Shown piece by piece: positions 10,922 to 23,313 of a stretch of DNA of 43,018 bases. Position 1 is the first letter of the stretch. Each line of letters begins with the position of its first letter. The translations under genes were made by a program, and so were the position numbers. The notes beneath the pieces are model-generated. The model saw nothing but the letters and a program-made list of their open reading frames with translations. It was not told where the DNA came from and ran no database searches. Origin of the DNA: Gnetum montanum (lineage: Eukaryota > Streptophyta > Gnetopsida > Gnetales > Gnetaceae); assembly GCA_015680685.1 (NCBI GenBank), contig MNCI01016385.1, positions 1-43,018 on the forward strand, read 5' to 3'.

Positions 10922-12010
10922 TTGGCTCATGGAAAGGCTTTATTTGTTAGATGCTGACCAACTACTTTTTGTTTGGGCACTCAGGTTTGTATATGATCAT
11001 GGTCCCAAAAGGAAAGGTTTCATCAATTATATAAGGTCCATCCCACAACATTTAAAATTTGGTTTTTTAAGGCACATGTGTGGGATTTCAATAAAGAGCT
11101 TTATCTCCCAATTGAAATTTTACTTTTTGTATTCTAAGATCATGACATTGCTTAATGAATTCCTTGTGCATTTCATTCAAAGACAAGGCTGCTAATCAAT
11201 TTTTGTCTAGCATGTTCAGGCTAATCAGTCTTTCTTTTTATGCTAGACTCAGGTCAAGATCCAAATCATAGGCTATTGAAAGTGTACGAAGCTTGGATTG
11301 AATCATGAATGTTGGAAGTTTTCTGTACACTAACTCATAGGGAGAGTAACCAATAGGGAGACTTCATGTTGAGTGGTAGGTCCAAATGAAATCGTTAAGT
11401 TTTGTGCTCCAATCTCTCCTATATTTGCTAATAGTTGTTAGAATCTTTATAGTCTCCTTATTAGTCACCTCTACTTGATCATTGGCTTCGGGATGATAAG
11501 ATGTTATTAATTTATGTTCAACCCCCAACCATTGAATGCGTTTTCAAAAAGTGGCACATGTAAAATGGATTTCATTTTCAAAAATCAATGCATGTGGCAT
11601 TCCAAAGCTGTTCACAACATTTTGTTGTACAAATTGAGCAGTAGTGGATGATGTACAATCAGTGATAGCTATTGTTTCTACCAATTTGGTATAGTAGTCA
11701 ACAGTGATGATTATATATGCCTTCTCATTAGACATGGGTGTGATGGGACCCATGAAATCTATGCCCCATATGTCAAAGGGTTCTAGTGGTTGAATCCACT
11801 ATTGAGAACCCTCCATTCATGTGGTCATCCCACCATCTCATTGACAACATTCACAAGATCAGACAAATTAGTGGGCATCCCTGAAGATTGTGGTCCAATA
11901 GTATCCTACCATCAACATTTTTATGGTTGTGCATCTCCCAACATAGTGGCCTCGAAAAGGGCCTTCATGAGCATATTGGAGAACATGTAATTAATCTACA
12001 TCAGGTACAC
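10922..12010 (-). pseudogene. element B integrase
   Basis: An HHCC N-terminal zinc domain (HVLQYAHEGPFRGHY followed by Cys residues) starts near 12000. The catalytic core has WGIDFMGPITPMSNEKAY (first Asp). The second position reads FENEIHF where active relatives have SDxGTHF, so the Asp is replaced by Glu. The third-residue box is NDQVEVTNKE, with the Glu kept. LNDFIWTYH and a C-terminal segment ending near 10922 follow. It inserts cDNA into the host genome. Several stops and a frameshift near 11380 are present. Confidence 0.85.
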
Positions 12011-12339
12011 ACCAATGAACTAGGCCATCGGTACTCACCTTGTAAAGGTGTTTATTGATTTCCATGAAGTTCTTAGCCTGATGAAGAAACTATTGTTTCT
12101 TCTTCTGGTCCAAATCTTGTGGCATCTCTTGAGTGAGAAGATAAGTGAGGATGCCATCATACCATTTCAATTCTATGGGTATTTTTTCATTTATTGCAAT
12201 GGAAAAGAGGAGTTCATCAGGAAATTGATCAGAGAGTAGGCTCTCCTCCTCTTTGTTATTCCATCATAACCAAGACAAGTGTTTGGTGATCACATTCTTA
12301 AACTCCTTTTGATCTATCATTGTAACATCAAATTTTTGT

Positions 12340-12720
12340 AAGATCACCAACCATCATATGACATGGGGGCTTACCATTGGCTTCTTCATCAGGAAGTGGA
12401 TGGCATTGTGATTAGTGTGCAAAAACACTTTATATCCAAGCACATAGTGCTTGAACTTTTCCAAAGCATACACCATTTCCATTAGCTATTTCTCCATGGT
12501 GATGTAATTTAGTTATGCATCCATAATGCTTCGACTTGTGTAGTGGATGTAATATGGATGTTTCATATCATCCAACTGCATAAGCATAACTCCCAAGGCA
12601 TAGTTAGATGCATCCATCATGATATGGAATGGTATGTACCAGTTAGGTGCTTGTAGAATTGGAGTCTCTATGAGCTTCTACTTGAGGCTTTGGAATGCCT
12701 AATCCAAATTAAAGGAGCAT
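12340..12720 (-). pseudogene. element B RNase H
   Basis: MMDASNYALGVML (first catalytic Asp, near 12620), YYIHYTSRSI, a degenerate MEK motif with a stop, then VYALEKFKHYVLGYKVFLHTNH (at about 12409) and FLMKKP. As in element A, the box normally YTDH reads TNH, so the Asp is lost. RNase H would remove the RNA strand during reverse transcription. Confidence 0.8.
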
Positions 12721-13560
12721 CATTCTTTGTCAATTTAACCAGTGTTTTTGCAATCTTAGATAAATTCTCTATGAATTATCGGTAGTAACCAATGTGTCCA
12801 AGGAATGACCAAACATCTTTGAAAATTTCTAGTTGGCGAGTGATTCCTTGGATGATCTTTATCTTTTTGGGGTCTACCTCAATAGCTTCATGTAAAATTC
12901 AATTCCCCAATACAATGCCCTCTTGGACCATGAGATGCCTCGTTTGCCAATTGAGTCGTAGATTTGTTTCTACACATCTTTTTAGTACTTGCTCAAGGTA
13001 GTTCAAGGCTTACTTGAATGTAGTGCCATAAGTGGAGAAGTCATCCATGAAAACTTCTACTCCACTACCTATTTGTTATTGAAATATACTTAAGACCAGG
13101 TGTTGGAAAGTGGTAGGAGCATTAAACATACCAAAAAGCATGTTGCAATATGCAAAGGTCTCCTAGATACTTGTGAATGTTGTTTTGGCCTAATCTTCTA
13201 GTGTAATTTGGATTTTGGTTATAGCCACTATAACCATCTAGAAAAATATAATATTAATGCCTAGATATGATTTCTAACACCTAATCAATGAATGGAAATG
13301 GAAAATGATCTTTGAGTGTTGCCATGTTTAATAGCCTGAAGTTTATGCAAACCTGCCATTTTCACCTCTTTTTGGCACTATGACAAGTGGACTGATCTAT
13401 TTTTATCTACAATGGGGTAGATGATCCCTACCTTTAGGAGTTGCTCAATCTCCTCCTTGAAAATTTACTTTAATTTTGGGTTCAATTTCTGTTGTGGTTT
13501 CCTCCTTGGATTCATGGACAAATTAGTGTAAATGTGATGCTAGCATATTCCAATTCTAGT
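12720..13560 (-). pseudogene. element B reverse transcriptase
   Basis: Read on the minus strand: SPLVIVPKRGENGR, then FAYCNMLFGMFNAPTTFQHL (near 13110-13180), then VEVFMDDFSTYGTTFK with the FMDD catalytic box at 13040-13051, then RHLMVQEGIVLGN and FLGHIGYYR.FI. FMDD in this context is usual for Athila/Tat elements. Stops occur throughout, mainly TAG and TAA in place of Gln/Trp-like codons. Confidence 0.9.
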
Positions 13561-13898
13561 GAGTTCAGGATATGACCAGGTAAAGGCTATCAGCCATTTG
13601 TTGATCACTTTCAATAGTTTTACTTTTTACTTAGGAGCAAGTTTGGCATTGAGTATGATTGGCTTGCCATTTTTCAACAATGCATATTCTAGGCCAGTAG
13701 GTAGATTTTTCAACTTTAGGAACTTTTGCTTAAAATTCTCAAGGATCTCCAACTTTCCCCAATTGGTATCAACATTTTCATCATCAAAGAGTTGGTGATG
13801 AACTTGCTCTAGTTCATCCATGCCCATGACATAAGCACATGTCAACCTCTTAGTAGGTTCCATGCACATTGTGTTGCTATTAGAATCAATGATCAGTC
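13561..13898 (-). pseudogene. element B protease-RT linker, RT side of insertion E
   Basis: CMEPTKRLTCAYVMGMDELE...LKNLPTGLEYALLKNGKP is the linker just before RT. Its first residues continue directly from the protease reading at 16831, with the text between being insertion E. The equivalent uninterrupted reading occurs in element C around 27890-27960 (SICMKRIGETTHAN), which confirms the junction. Confidence 0.75.
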
Positions 13899-14496
13899 AC
13901 TAGTGTTGGCGACTGTTTGGGACGTGACTGCCAACGAGTGTCCTCGAACAAAGTTTAGGTGCTTGCTGGTCTTTAGCAACACCAAAGCCCAGATACCTTC
14001 AAATATACTTAGTAGTTAATGTAAGTATGTGTGTGTGCTATTGCAGTGTGCAGTTGTGAAAAATGAAATGATTGTGTTGTGTGTAAACTACAAATGACTT
14101 ATCTTAAAGAGATTCAGCCAACTTTGCCAAGTACTGTGAGTTGTTGAGAGTTCCTATTTCGTTCAATTGCCTAGTCTATGCGGTCCTTATAATACCTACT
14201 TGTAACAAATAAAATTTTGTAAAAACATTTGAGCACAACTCTGCGAATCTACTTTTAATTTTCCCCAGAGAAAGAGATAATTCCACAAGAAAACTAGAAA
14301 CAGAGTAAGATTCAATGGAAATAGACAGAAAACAAAGCAGATTTGCATGGACCTCAAATATTTAAATAAGGTAAAATGACACGAGTAAACACTTCGTAAT
14401 AAAGCTATCCCAAATTCAATAACTACGAATTGTTCAAACTTCCAAGGCTCAAATAAGCAATTTCTTCAAGACAATCCTACTATGCTACCAAAAAAT

Positions 14497-15046
14497 NNNN
14501 NNNNNNNNNNNNNNNNNNNNNNNNNNNNNNNNNNNNNNNNNNNNNNNNNNNNNNNNNNNNNNNNNNNNNNNNNNNNNNNNNNNNNNNNNNNNNNNNNNNN
14601 NNNNNNNNNNNNNNNNNNNNNNNNNNNNNNNNNNNNNNNNNNNNNNNNNNNNNNNNNNNNNNNNNNNNNNNNNNNNNNNNNNNNNNNNNNNNNNNNNNNN
14701 NNNNNNNNNNNNNNNNNNNNNNNNNNNNNNNNNNNNNNNNNNNNNNNNNNNNNNNNNNNNNNNNNNNNNNNNNNNNNNNNNNNNNNNNNNNNNNNNNNNN
14801 NNNNNNNNNNNNNNNNNNNNNNNNNNNNNNNNNNNNNNNNNNNNNNNNNNNNNNNNNNNNNNNNNNNNNNNNNNNNNNNNNNNNNNNNNNNNNNNNNNNN
14901 NNNNNNNNNNNNNNNNNNNNNNNNNNNNNNNNNNNNNNNNNNNNNNNNNNNNNNNNNNNNNNNNNNNNNNNNNNNNNNNNNNNNNNNNNNNNNNNNNNNN
15001 NNNNNNNNNNNNNNNNNNNNNNNNNNNNNNNNNNNNNNNNNNNNNN
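14497..15046. other. assembly gap (550 N)
   Basis: Run of undetermined bases inside insertion E. It is preceded by ordinary sequence and followed by an (ATTT)n stretch; nothing can be said about its content. Confidence 1.
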
Positions 15047-15349
15047 ATTTATTTATTTATTAAAATAAATCCAAAATCCCCAATTTATTTTAATTAATTA
15101 TTTTATTTAGAATTTTAAATACTAAATGTCATTAAGCCCTAGTAATCCTTGTGAAAGTAATAAAATGGAAATTAACTAAATCTCTCTTTTTAGTTATACA
15201 AATATCCTGAAAATCCTAAAAATATCTTTTTCCCCTTTTCTCAATGTCATATGTATCTCTTACATTATGCATACCTCAATGAATTAATTTTAATTTAATT
15301 TTTTAGAGTTATAGTTAAGGGGACCTTTCTTAAAATAGCTGAAATTTAG

Positions 15350-16480
15350 GGTATTGTGGATGCAAAGCTTACGGTGGTTCAGTCCTGTATTTTTCCATCC
15401 CTTCTTGATTTTATTATTTTAAAATAGGTGGTTGCAGCTGCATTTGACATCTGGAATAATGTCATGTCCATTTGTTTCAACAGCACCATCGAAACAGCAG
15501 GCGTCGGCAGTGGCATCGGGTTTGTTTTAACCGAAGGAGGTAATGTGTTGATGTTATCTTCATCTTGGCGGATGAACATTTAGCGTAATTCCAGCATCCA
15601 CCAGAAAGGTTACTATTAATGTTGTAAGTCTCCTTGGTTAATCGTATAACCAGCAACAGTGCCACTGGATGCAGATGTGTTTCTTCTCTTCCATTGAACC
15701 AAGTTCCATTTTGGCTTGTTGACGTGGGATTTCAGAGAAACTCTATGAATCCACATTTCATATGAGTTGCAGAGCTTTCGGTTCTTCCGTGTTGTACCTT
15801 TCAAAACCCCATCTTTGTTGGCTTCGACTTCCTTATCTTCTACCCACAAGTTGTGGAGTGAGGCCTAGCCCTGGCTCGTGCGCGTGTGTTCAACGCCAAA
15901 GAAACGCTCATTCACAACACAGGCATAACTACCGTTATTGTGGGAGATTCTTCTTCTGGTGAGAAGTAATGCCTAGAATGATGGAGGGTTTCGTTGAACT
16001 CATGCATCTGTCTCTGGTGCCGCTTCATAATCCTCCTGCTTCAAGAACATTAGTACAATCCGCTGCTAAACAAATCCAAATGCAATTTGATGGGAAGGAG
16101 AAAGAACAGACATTCTTCTAGACTATTTTCCTGTCAGTTGCAGAAGGAGACGCTTGGGCTACGATTAAATGTCTATCTTGGAATTTCTAACCACAGAAAA
16201 TGAAGGTGAAACAGAATAATACGTAGTCTGCAGCTTCATCTAGGGGGCCATTAAATTAAATACTGGAGAAAAATTAACAAAGAAAATGACCATGATTTCA
16301 TTGATATGTTCTCCATCCTCTGTTCTCCATCCTCAAAGCCACTTCGTGCAGGGCACAATCTCAGCTGCAGCTATTTCATTCATTTTTTTCTTGAAATACC
16401 TTGCCAATGCGTACAGTAGTTTTGAACCACTCTTTACCGTATAAACGTCCGTTGAAATCTTACAATCATGACTCCAATAA
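15350..16480. other. gene-like, GC-richer segment within insertion E, not identified
   Basis: Base composition is visibly richer in G+C than the surroundings. Open stretches exist on both strands but none is long: on the plus strand, a frame with ARARVFNAKETLIHNTG (about 15868-15965) ending in a stop, MPRMMEGFVELMHLSL from 15969, and GTISAAAISFIFFLKYLANA (near 16351); on the minus strand, 66-77-codon frames at 15379-15579 and 15616-15849. This could be a captured host gene fragment with introns, or LTR sequence rich in chance ORFs. I do not recognise a family. Confidence 0.3.
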
Positions 16481-16830
16481 GGTTAATTTTAATTTTTTAT
16501 TGGTGTATTCATGAATGGGATTGTTGGATCTTTTTAACCAATAAAGCTTTCCAATCTCTTTTCAATCTTCCCCTCACATAGGAGAATGATAACTTTTCCT
16601 TCACTGTTGGTTCCTTGGTATCATTTGAAAGTTGAAACACTTCTATAGCCTTTTGTTAGTGTCTTCTTTTACTTTATCTTCACCCAACAAATTTCCAAAT
16701 GAAACCTCCAGCATTAACATATCAATAAGACAGAACCATCATATTTTTTTTATTTGAATATTTTCTATGTCTCATTCATATTTTATCACCTTTGCTATTC
16801 CATGAAATGGCTAAATGTGCCAACAGCTAG

Positions 16831-17420
16831 GTATCTTCTTGCTTTATGGTTGCTTTGTATAGACACCTTTGAATATCTGCTTCATGTGTAGACTACTTGC
16901 ATGTAGAAATAGATGCTTGTTTCATGGACCAAAGCTTTTGCATGTAATTGCACTTTGTATCATTGTACGTTATGCATGAAACTCATCTCTTCTTGATCTT
17001 TCCAAATGTATTTTCCTTTGATACCTCTAGGAAAATATCTCTGATGCACATTCTTGCATTAACAATGCTTAACCATTTGCTTTTCATAATGATTGAGAAA
17101 TCCACCTTGCAGTTTTCAACCTTGATTACCAGGAAATTGGTAAGATAAGACTAACCATAGATAGTGGTTATAATGTCTTTAACCAATCCCAATGGAATAG
17201 TGATGGATTGGTTTGTTAATTTCAATCCCATATTTCTCTACTTAAGAGTGGAAGGTTTAGGTAGTGTACATCTCATGAAATATCAAGTTCACATTGGAAC
17301 TAGAATCAAGAAGAACCTTACATGGTTCATTCCTAGAAATTTGTAGATAGATAAGAGGGCTTCCAAGATTAGCTAATTTCCTAGGAAGGCTGCTAGCTTG
17401 GATCCAATGAGATACAACAT
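16831..17420 (-). pseudogene. element B retropepsin (aspartic protease)
   Basis: PRKLANLGSPLIYLQI, then KVLLDSSSNVNLIFHEMY, with the active-site box reading D-S-S-S at 17296-17307 where D-[T/S/L]-G-A/S is usual. After it come text matching element C (SITIPLGLV, TNFLVIKV) and a degenerate GRPWLS segment. The reading ends at 16831, where insertion E cuts the linker. Element C has the same DSSS box, so this is a shared feature and not a private mutation. Confidence 0.75.
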
Positions 17421-19439
17421 GGGTGAGCATAATAGTATGGATTTTGGGTAGCATTTGGTTTGAAGGGAACCTAATGGAATGATTTGTAGATAATGAAGTA
17501 GGAGCAAGGTGATCAACCACCTAAGTTTGTGAGGACGTAGTAGGGCTATTGGGTTGAAAGAATTGTCTTTTACAAGCATGAGGTTCTGAACCCCTTAGTT
17601 GATGAACTAGTTGTAGATTAACGACCCTAGTAGAATTATGTTGCTGCAGTTGAGCTAGAAGTTCATCTTGCATGCATGAAGGCGGTGGTAGTTGCATTGA
17701 GGGTGGAGGAATAGGTGCATAAATAGGAGGATGATAAGGATAAAATGTGGCATCCCTCCTCAAATGTGGAGAGTAAGATCTATAGTATTCAAGAGGATGG
17801 TAGTGATGTTGGAAAGGAGAAACGTGACTAGAAGAGTTACATGGAGACAAGGGTCATTAAACGTAATACCCATATGGATCTGGTTGCCTATAAGGGTATT
17901 GTTTCTTTGGTGGTGGCATCCCTCATGACTATGATTGGTGCCACTATTGATATTGTTCATATGGTTGTGGTGGAGTATCACTTGGATAATATTGTTGTTG
18001 TTGAAGGAATTTCCTGGGATTTCCTTAAGGATAACGCAAACTTCTAAGTACTTTCCTTCTTAATAGTTGTGGATTTAGAGCATACACCTTAGATTCTTGT
18101 AAGTATAACACAATGGGGCAACATTCCTTAGGATGTTCATATTGGTAGATGTCACATCCACCGTCATCATCTAACTCAGTTTCTGCAACTTCATCTACTG
18201 TAGAAATCTTGGCCTTACCTCTTTGGTAGGCACATTCTACTTCTTTTCATCTCCTATGATTATGATAACTACTTTGCTCTTATGATTCTTTGGTAATTTT
18301 TAGAGTATTTTGGAATTTCTCATCCAATGAATATCACATTTTATCCACCTTAGCCAAAATTTTAGACATAGATTTTTGAATAGGTAAGGTCTTTCTATTT
18401 AGCACCTCATCAAGAGATGATTCTCCTCACTATCATAAAATTGAACCTCCCTCTTTCTAATGGAGGGATCCCTGATATATTCTTCTACACTTTCACATTT
18501 CCTTAACTCTCCTTCTTTTTTTGCTACTTGCTTAATTATCCTTTGAATCTAATGAGCTCTAAGCTTTGATATCCTCCCTTGGGCATAGACCCTAAGAGTT
18601 CTCCTTATTTTTTATCTAAGCCCATCTATGATATGGCGAAGTTGTTCCCACTGAGAATAACCATGGCTAAGGCATTGGTGTATCAGAAAAATAGTATCTT
18701 TCCATGGCAACATTCAAGGGTTCATGTTTTTCTTACTTCCATCCTTGGATCTTCCTTCTTAGATTAGACACTCTAGAGTACATTTGATACTTATCACTAA
18801 ATATCTCAAGCATTATGCTTGACCTATAGATGGATTCTAGCTCCAAGGATTGGTACCAACTTTTTGCTTTCTTAATGAGTATCTTGAGAAATAGCTTTAG
18901 TTTTTGCCAATTGTTTTCAATATTTTGTAAAGCACATGCATCGTGAAAATCTTGAAGATGTCTGTGGATAAAAATATATCCCCCTTCCAATTTTGGAATA
19001 TTTTTCATATCAAGTCATTTGATCTAACTATCTTTCACATGCCTAGTTGAAATTGTGATCTTGATTAAGTAGGAACAAAGGATTGGTGAACCATTTTTCC
19101 TTCACAAACTCATGGTGCTTCTCCTGGTGTCAATCTCTCCTACATTGTGTTTTAGTGGGATGATAGTCTCAGTAGTCATAATCATGCACAACATACTCCT
19201 CTTGAAGATCTTGGATGCCTAACTTCTTAAGAGTTTGAAGTAGCATCATAGGAACATATCAATTAGGAGGCATTACAATGTTGCCTTCCATATAACATCA
19301 TCAAAGTTGTTCATCCTGATGCAGGATGAAGGTGAAGTCAAGTACATACTCATCTAGATGAGTATATACCACCTTGCATTCTTGAGGAATCGATGGTTTA
19401 GCATCATCACACCTATGAGAAGAAGACATTTTTCAATAC
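17421..19439 (-). pseudogene. element B gag
   Basis: The start ATG at 19439 (MSSSHR) matches the gag start of element C (MSSSHK). After a short N-terminus come VYTHLDEYVLDFTFIL, the Gag domain (IYFYPQTSSRFSRCMCF and YQSLELESIY near 18740-19000, then NLRRKIQGWK), a Lys/Glu-rich coiled region and a zinc knuckle at 18118-18156 whose second Cys is Tyr (CDIYQYEHPKECC). A Pro/Gln/His-rich tail runs near 17521-17981. Stops are numerous. Confidence 0.8.
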
Positions 19440-19564
19440 AAATAAAATATTAGTGTGCTTATGTAATTAAATTTATTATGAAAATGATGTTGACCTTAGC
19501 ATTCATCCAACGATATTAATAATGTTCACTAAACCTATATAGCACATGTTTCAAACAAAAAGAG

Positions 19565-19582
19565 TCCTTGGCAATGATGCCA
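19565..19582 (-). other. primer-binding site of element B (tRNA-Asp type)
   Basis: The minus strand reads TGGCATCATTGCCAAGGA one base downstream of the LTR. The complement of the plant tRNA-Asp 3' end is TGGCGCCGTTGCCGGGGA; 13 of 18 positions match and all five differences are transitions (G to A or C to T). Confidence 0.75.
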
Positions 19583-19583
19583 A

Positions 19584-20518
19584 TGATGTGTAGTGAAGGG
19601 TACCCCTTACGTCCAACCATACAAATCACAAAGTGTTCAAGTGCAATCTGTTTGAATTCCATGGACTGTATGTCTTTTGGCACACTAGTCTTCTAGGAAG
19701 TGAACTTTGCCCTAATAGTCATTTATTGTCTTCTCAATTATACTTACAATGCATGAAGGTATGGTTATGTGTAATTGAGGCATATGATTTTTATTATTTT
19801 ATGTTTTATGCTCCTAGTGCTTATAATAGAGAAAAGAAGTAATTTAATAACTAATTAACTAATCTCTAACTAGTCCTAACATAAGCATCCGGTCCCACTT
19901 TCTATACATGTTCTAAACCCACGTATCCACTACTACAGTTACCAAGCACTACACTACTGGGCAAACCAAGCAATAACGTTGCTGGGATTACCAAGCGAAT
20001 ACATGTTTATGCTCAAAGTGTTCATACTTATGTGTTTAATCTATTTAGCTTAACTAATTAACTAATCACTTGAAGTCTAACTTAGCTTAATTGATTACAT
20101 AATTAATGAAAATAATAAATGCATAAATAAATTATTAATCAAATCCCAAGTGTTGCAAGGTTTGATCAAAAGGCTCATCTTTATTATCATTCACATTGGT
20201 GTGTTCAAGTACAATAGTGCTCAAATAAAGATCTATACACTTTCTCACTCCTGTTGTGGGCACTCAAAGAAATATTCTAACTTTCAAATGGAAAAACTAC
20301 AAGATCTCTACCACAACTATCACCAGAGTTCCATAAACATGACTAGTGAATGCGTATTTATAGTTTTTATTCTAAAGCTACATTGATAAGGCCCCATAGA
20401 TGTATCAAACACTACATCAATGCGACCCCATAGATGGGGCAACACCATATAGATGAGGCTACATTGATGAGGCCATGTCAACATGGGCCCATTGAATCAA
20501 CACAATGATGATTCATCA
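19584..20518 (-). repeat. element B 5' LTR (935 bp)
   Basis: Partner of 4680-5627. Edges are TGATG...CATCA. TATA box at 20355-20362, with a decayed U3 repeat array at about 20381-20480. R/U5 carries GCTGGGATTACCAAGCG at 19981, the box shared by every LTR in the window. Confidence 0.9.
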
Positions 20519-21512
20519 ATGTGTGGGGTATAGACATTTTAGGGCCATTCCCATCATCTACTGGATGTTAATATATTTTGATTTGTATAGGTTATGTCAT
20601 GAAATTGATTGAAGAAAAAGCCACTCTAACAAATCACATTAAGGTAGTAGTAGCTTTCCTTTAGGAAAATATTTTAACTCAGTTTGGGACTTCATACGTA
20701 GTTATTAGTGATCAAGGTGCTCATATTGTAAATAAAATAATGGAGAGATCTTTAAGTCATGTGGAATCCAACATAAGATAGCTATTGCCTATCATCCTCA
20801 AACCAATGGTCAAGTAGAAAATGCAAATAGAATTATCTTGAATATATTAACAAAAATAATATGTACTTAAAATAAGGATTGGTAAAAAAAATATAAGATG
20901 CACTATGGGCTTATAGGATTACATATAAACCAAGTTTAGGGTGTTCCCCTTATTAATTGGTTCAAGGTAAGAAATGCCTATTTCCTGTTGAAATTAAATA
21001 TCAATCTATATGTTTAGCTCAACAATTTAATTTTGATGAAGACATAAACCATGCGTCTCAAATAAGTCAAATACATGAACTAGATGAAATCAAGCTACAT
21101 GCTCTTGACAAATAAAAAATTATTAAAATAAAAAAGGAAGAATTTACATTATAAGCATATTTTCAAGAAACATTTTTCCATAGGGAATAAAGTTCTTTTA
21201 TATAATATGCATTTACATAAATTTTTGGGTAAGTTCACAACTAGGTGGAAAGGCCAATATTTAGTTATAAAACCCCATGCTAATGGTACTATTTTAATCT
21301 CACCTATTGATGATTCCTCAATGACATTCTTATTTAATGGAAAAAGACTTAAATTATATTATTAACACCATATTGAGGAACCTAGAGAAGATGAACTAAT
21401 AGAACTACTAGATCCAAACTATCCCAATGATGATGCAACAAATGATACAAATCCATTAGAAGTTCTAGCTTTGGATAGTAGCCTTCAACAAGACCCTTAT
21501 GTAATGTTATAA
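20519..21512 (+). pseudogene. element A integrase, catalytic core and C-terminus (3' of the B insertion)
   Basis: After the TSD (20519-20523) the reading resumes as WGIDILGPFPSSTG with the first catalytic Asp at 20533-20535. VVISDQGAHIV follows with the second Asp at 20710-20712, then QTNGQVENANRI with the Glu at 20817-20819. All three DDE residues are present. The C-terminal part includes TRWKGQYLVIKPHANGTI and FNGKRLKLYY, as in other Ty3/gypsy integrases. It ends in an acidic tail with a stop at 21510-21512. Frameshifts and stops make it non-functional. Confidence 0.85.
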
Positions 21513-23313
21513 TAAAATATTTTAGTCTACAACTTTTACCTTAAAAAGTTAGAGGACAATAGTATTTTCTATTGTTAGTTGCGACTCTAAAGAATTCAGT
21601 AGCATCATGTTTGAAATGCAAGGGAGATAGACAACTCCTCCAACCTTGAGATAGATTGGTTTAAATCCAAAATCCAACTAATAGTAAGCTTTATATTAAG
21701 AAGTAAAATTCCACATAATAGACTTTACTATTTTCCAAATGATGTTCTTTCAGTACAAAGCTTCATAAATTAACCAAAATGGAAGCTAATCCAAGAGCAA
21801 GTTAGGGAATGCGTTAGATGCAAGAAATGCATCTTGGATCGTTAAATCATAGGAAAGATTCAAATCTTGAGTTTGTAAGACATTCTTGCACCTAATGTGG
21901 TAAACCTTATGAGGTGATGTTAAGCCCAATTAATCCTAGGAAGGGCATTCCTAACCAAGTTATATATCAATTTCTATCCAATAATAAGAATTTATTATCA
22001 ATAGGGGAATAAGCATATGTACATAAATTGTAAATCAAATTATAATAATATCGATTTTGTGATTTAGGACTATTAGCATAAGTACAAGTATCAATAAACA
22101 TCAAAGTATTGATATCTATAGAGAATAAAAAGAGTCCTAGTAGAAGTTATATTGAGTGAAATCAAGGGTTTAATGTCTCACAATAAAAACAAATTATGAT
22201 GTATAGATTCTAGTGACTTAATTTGTTACAATTGAGATGTAATTTAGGTTTTCAATATAGAATTTAATTTAATCAATCTAAATTGATGTCAACATATTGA
22301 TCTCTATCAACTAATTCGATCTAGCTCTAGCACGAGTAAATTTTAGTAGATATTTTGCATCTGAATAGCATGGCCTCAATGCCAATCAATATGGTTATTG
22401 GACTTATTGATTTTTATAGTTCAAATTAATCAAAACTGATATGTTTGAAATTTTTCCAAATGTCTTGGATTCTATCAGCACAAATGAAACAATAATCAAT
22501 ATGTCCATAGCCTAAATTTATAATATATTAATCAATGTAAAGATTGCTATAGAAATTAATCCAAAACATTTTGATTAATATCAAATTTGAGATATGTATC
22601 AATGCCATTAAAATTCTAAAAATTAAATGGCTAACACATAAGGTGGTGGATTTTTATAAAAAAGTCATCATCCTAAATCAAAACATATCATACACATCAT
22701 TCGACTATGAAAAGCATGACTTAGGGCTTTCACTTTCAGAGACTATGGTTGCGATTTCTTCTATAATCTTTATCATAGCACCATATTGGGGTGGACGACA
22801 ATGATCAGTGGGGTCTATTTATCATGTGAACCCCCACTGTTACTTTGCATTAACCGATACAAAGAATTATTACCATTTTTTGGGATTTCTTTCAAATTTC
22901 ATAAAAATGTTAATCTTGTTTATTTTTTTCCATTTTTGTCTTTATTGCAACTATCCACTATAAAATGGTTGAATCCACCAGTGCCAAATAATAGGTACAT
23001 GTATGGATTTAATCAAGAGGACTATTGATAATTTTAATTTATTAAATGTTTTACTTTTCTTTTAAGCACCAAGGAGTGAGCAGTTGAAAGTCACTCTGTG
23101 GCACCATGAAGCTAATTATACCAAGTGCTTTAACCACATGAATGCAATGGTGCTTCAACAACTAGAAACAATGGAATGAAAGGCTTTCATTAAGCCCTCC
23201 TTGATTGGTATATTTAGGAGGAGGTTCTAGGATTTTACCAAAACCTCAAACCCCATCTTACCAAGGCAAATCCTCTAGAATGATATTTGGTGTCTTTCAT
23301 TCGGAAGACAAGG
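21513..23313. other. unassigned region 3' of element A
   Basis: No gene recognised. By position it should hold A's 3' untranslated region and LTR, but no match to 1-1252 was seen. One inverted repeat, CAGTGGGG (22806-22813) and CCCCACTG (22832-22839), could form a hairpin with an 18-base loop. Confidence 0.4.

Larger units (their letters stand above)
13904..16825. mobile_element. insertion E inside element B (solo-LTR-like, TG...CA, 2.9 kb with gap)
   Basis: Begins TGTTGGC and ends GCCAACA. These 7-bp inverted ends are typical of plant LTRs, especially Copia. It is flanked by ACTAG (13899-13903) and GCTAG (16826-16830). Removing it joins the protease and pre-RT linker of B in step with element C. 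I found no internal direct repeat that would mark two LTRs and no retroviral motifs, so a long solo LTR is the simplest reading. The 550 missing bases could hide other structure. Confidence 0.6.
4680..20518 (-). mobile_element. element B: fullest Athila/Tat-like retrotransposon, minus strand
   Basis: About 15.8 kb including insertion E. Order on the minus strand: 5' LTR (19584-20518), PBS, gag, protease, [E insertion], RT, RNase H, integrase, T-rich spacer, conserved 3' leader, long third ORF, PPT, 3' LTR (4680-5627). It lies inside the integrase gene of element A with a 5-bp TSD. All genes carry stops and frameshifts. It is the only copy in the window with a nearly complete gene set, so it serves as the reference for the shortened relatives C and D. 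Confidence 0.9.

Noticed and set aside
13904-16825. Insertion E as a DNA transposon
   Set aside because: The terminal inverted match is only 7 bp (TGTTGGC/GCCAACA), the ends are TG...CA and the TSD is 5 bp, which fits an LTR better. No transposase motif was seen; the gap leaves some doubt.
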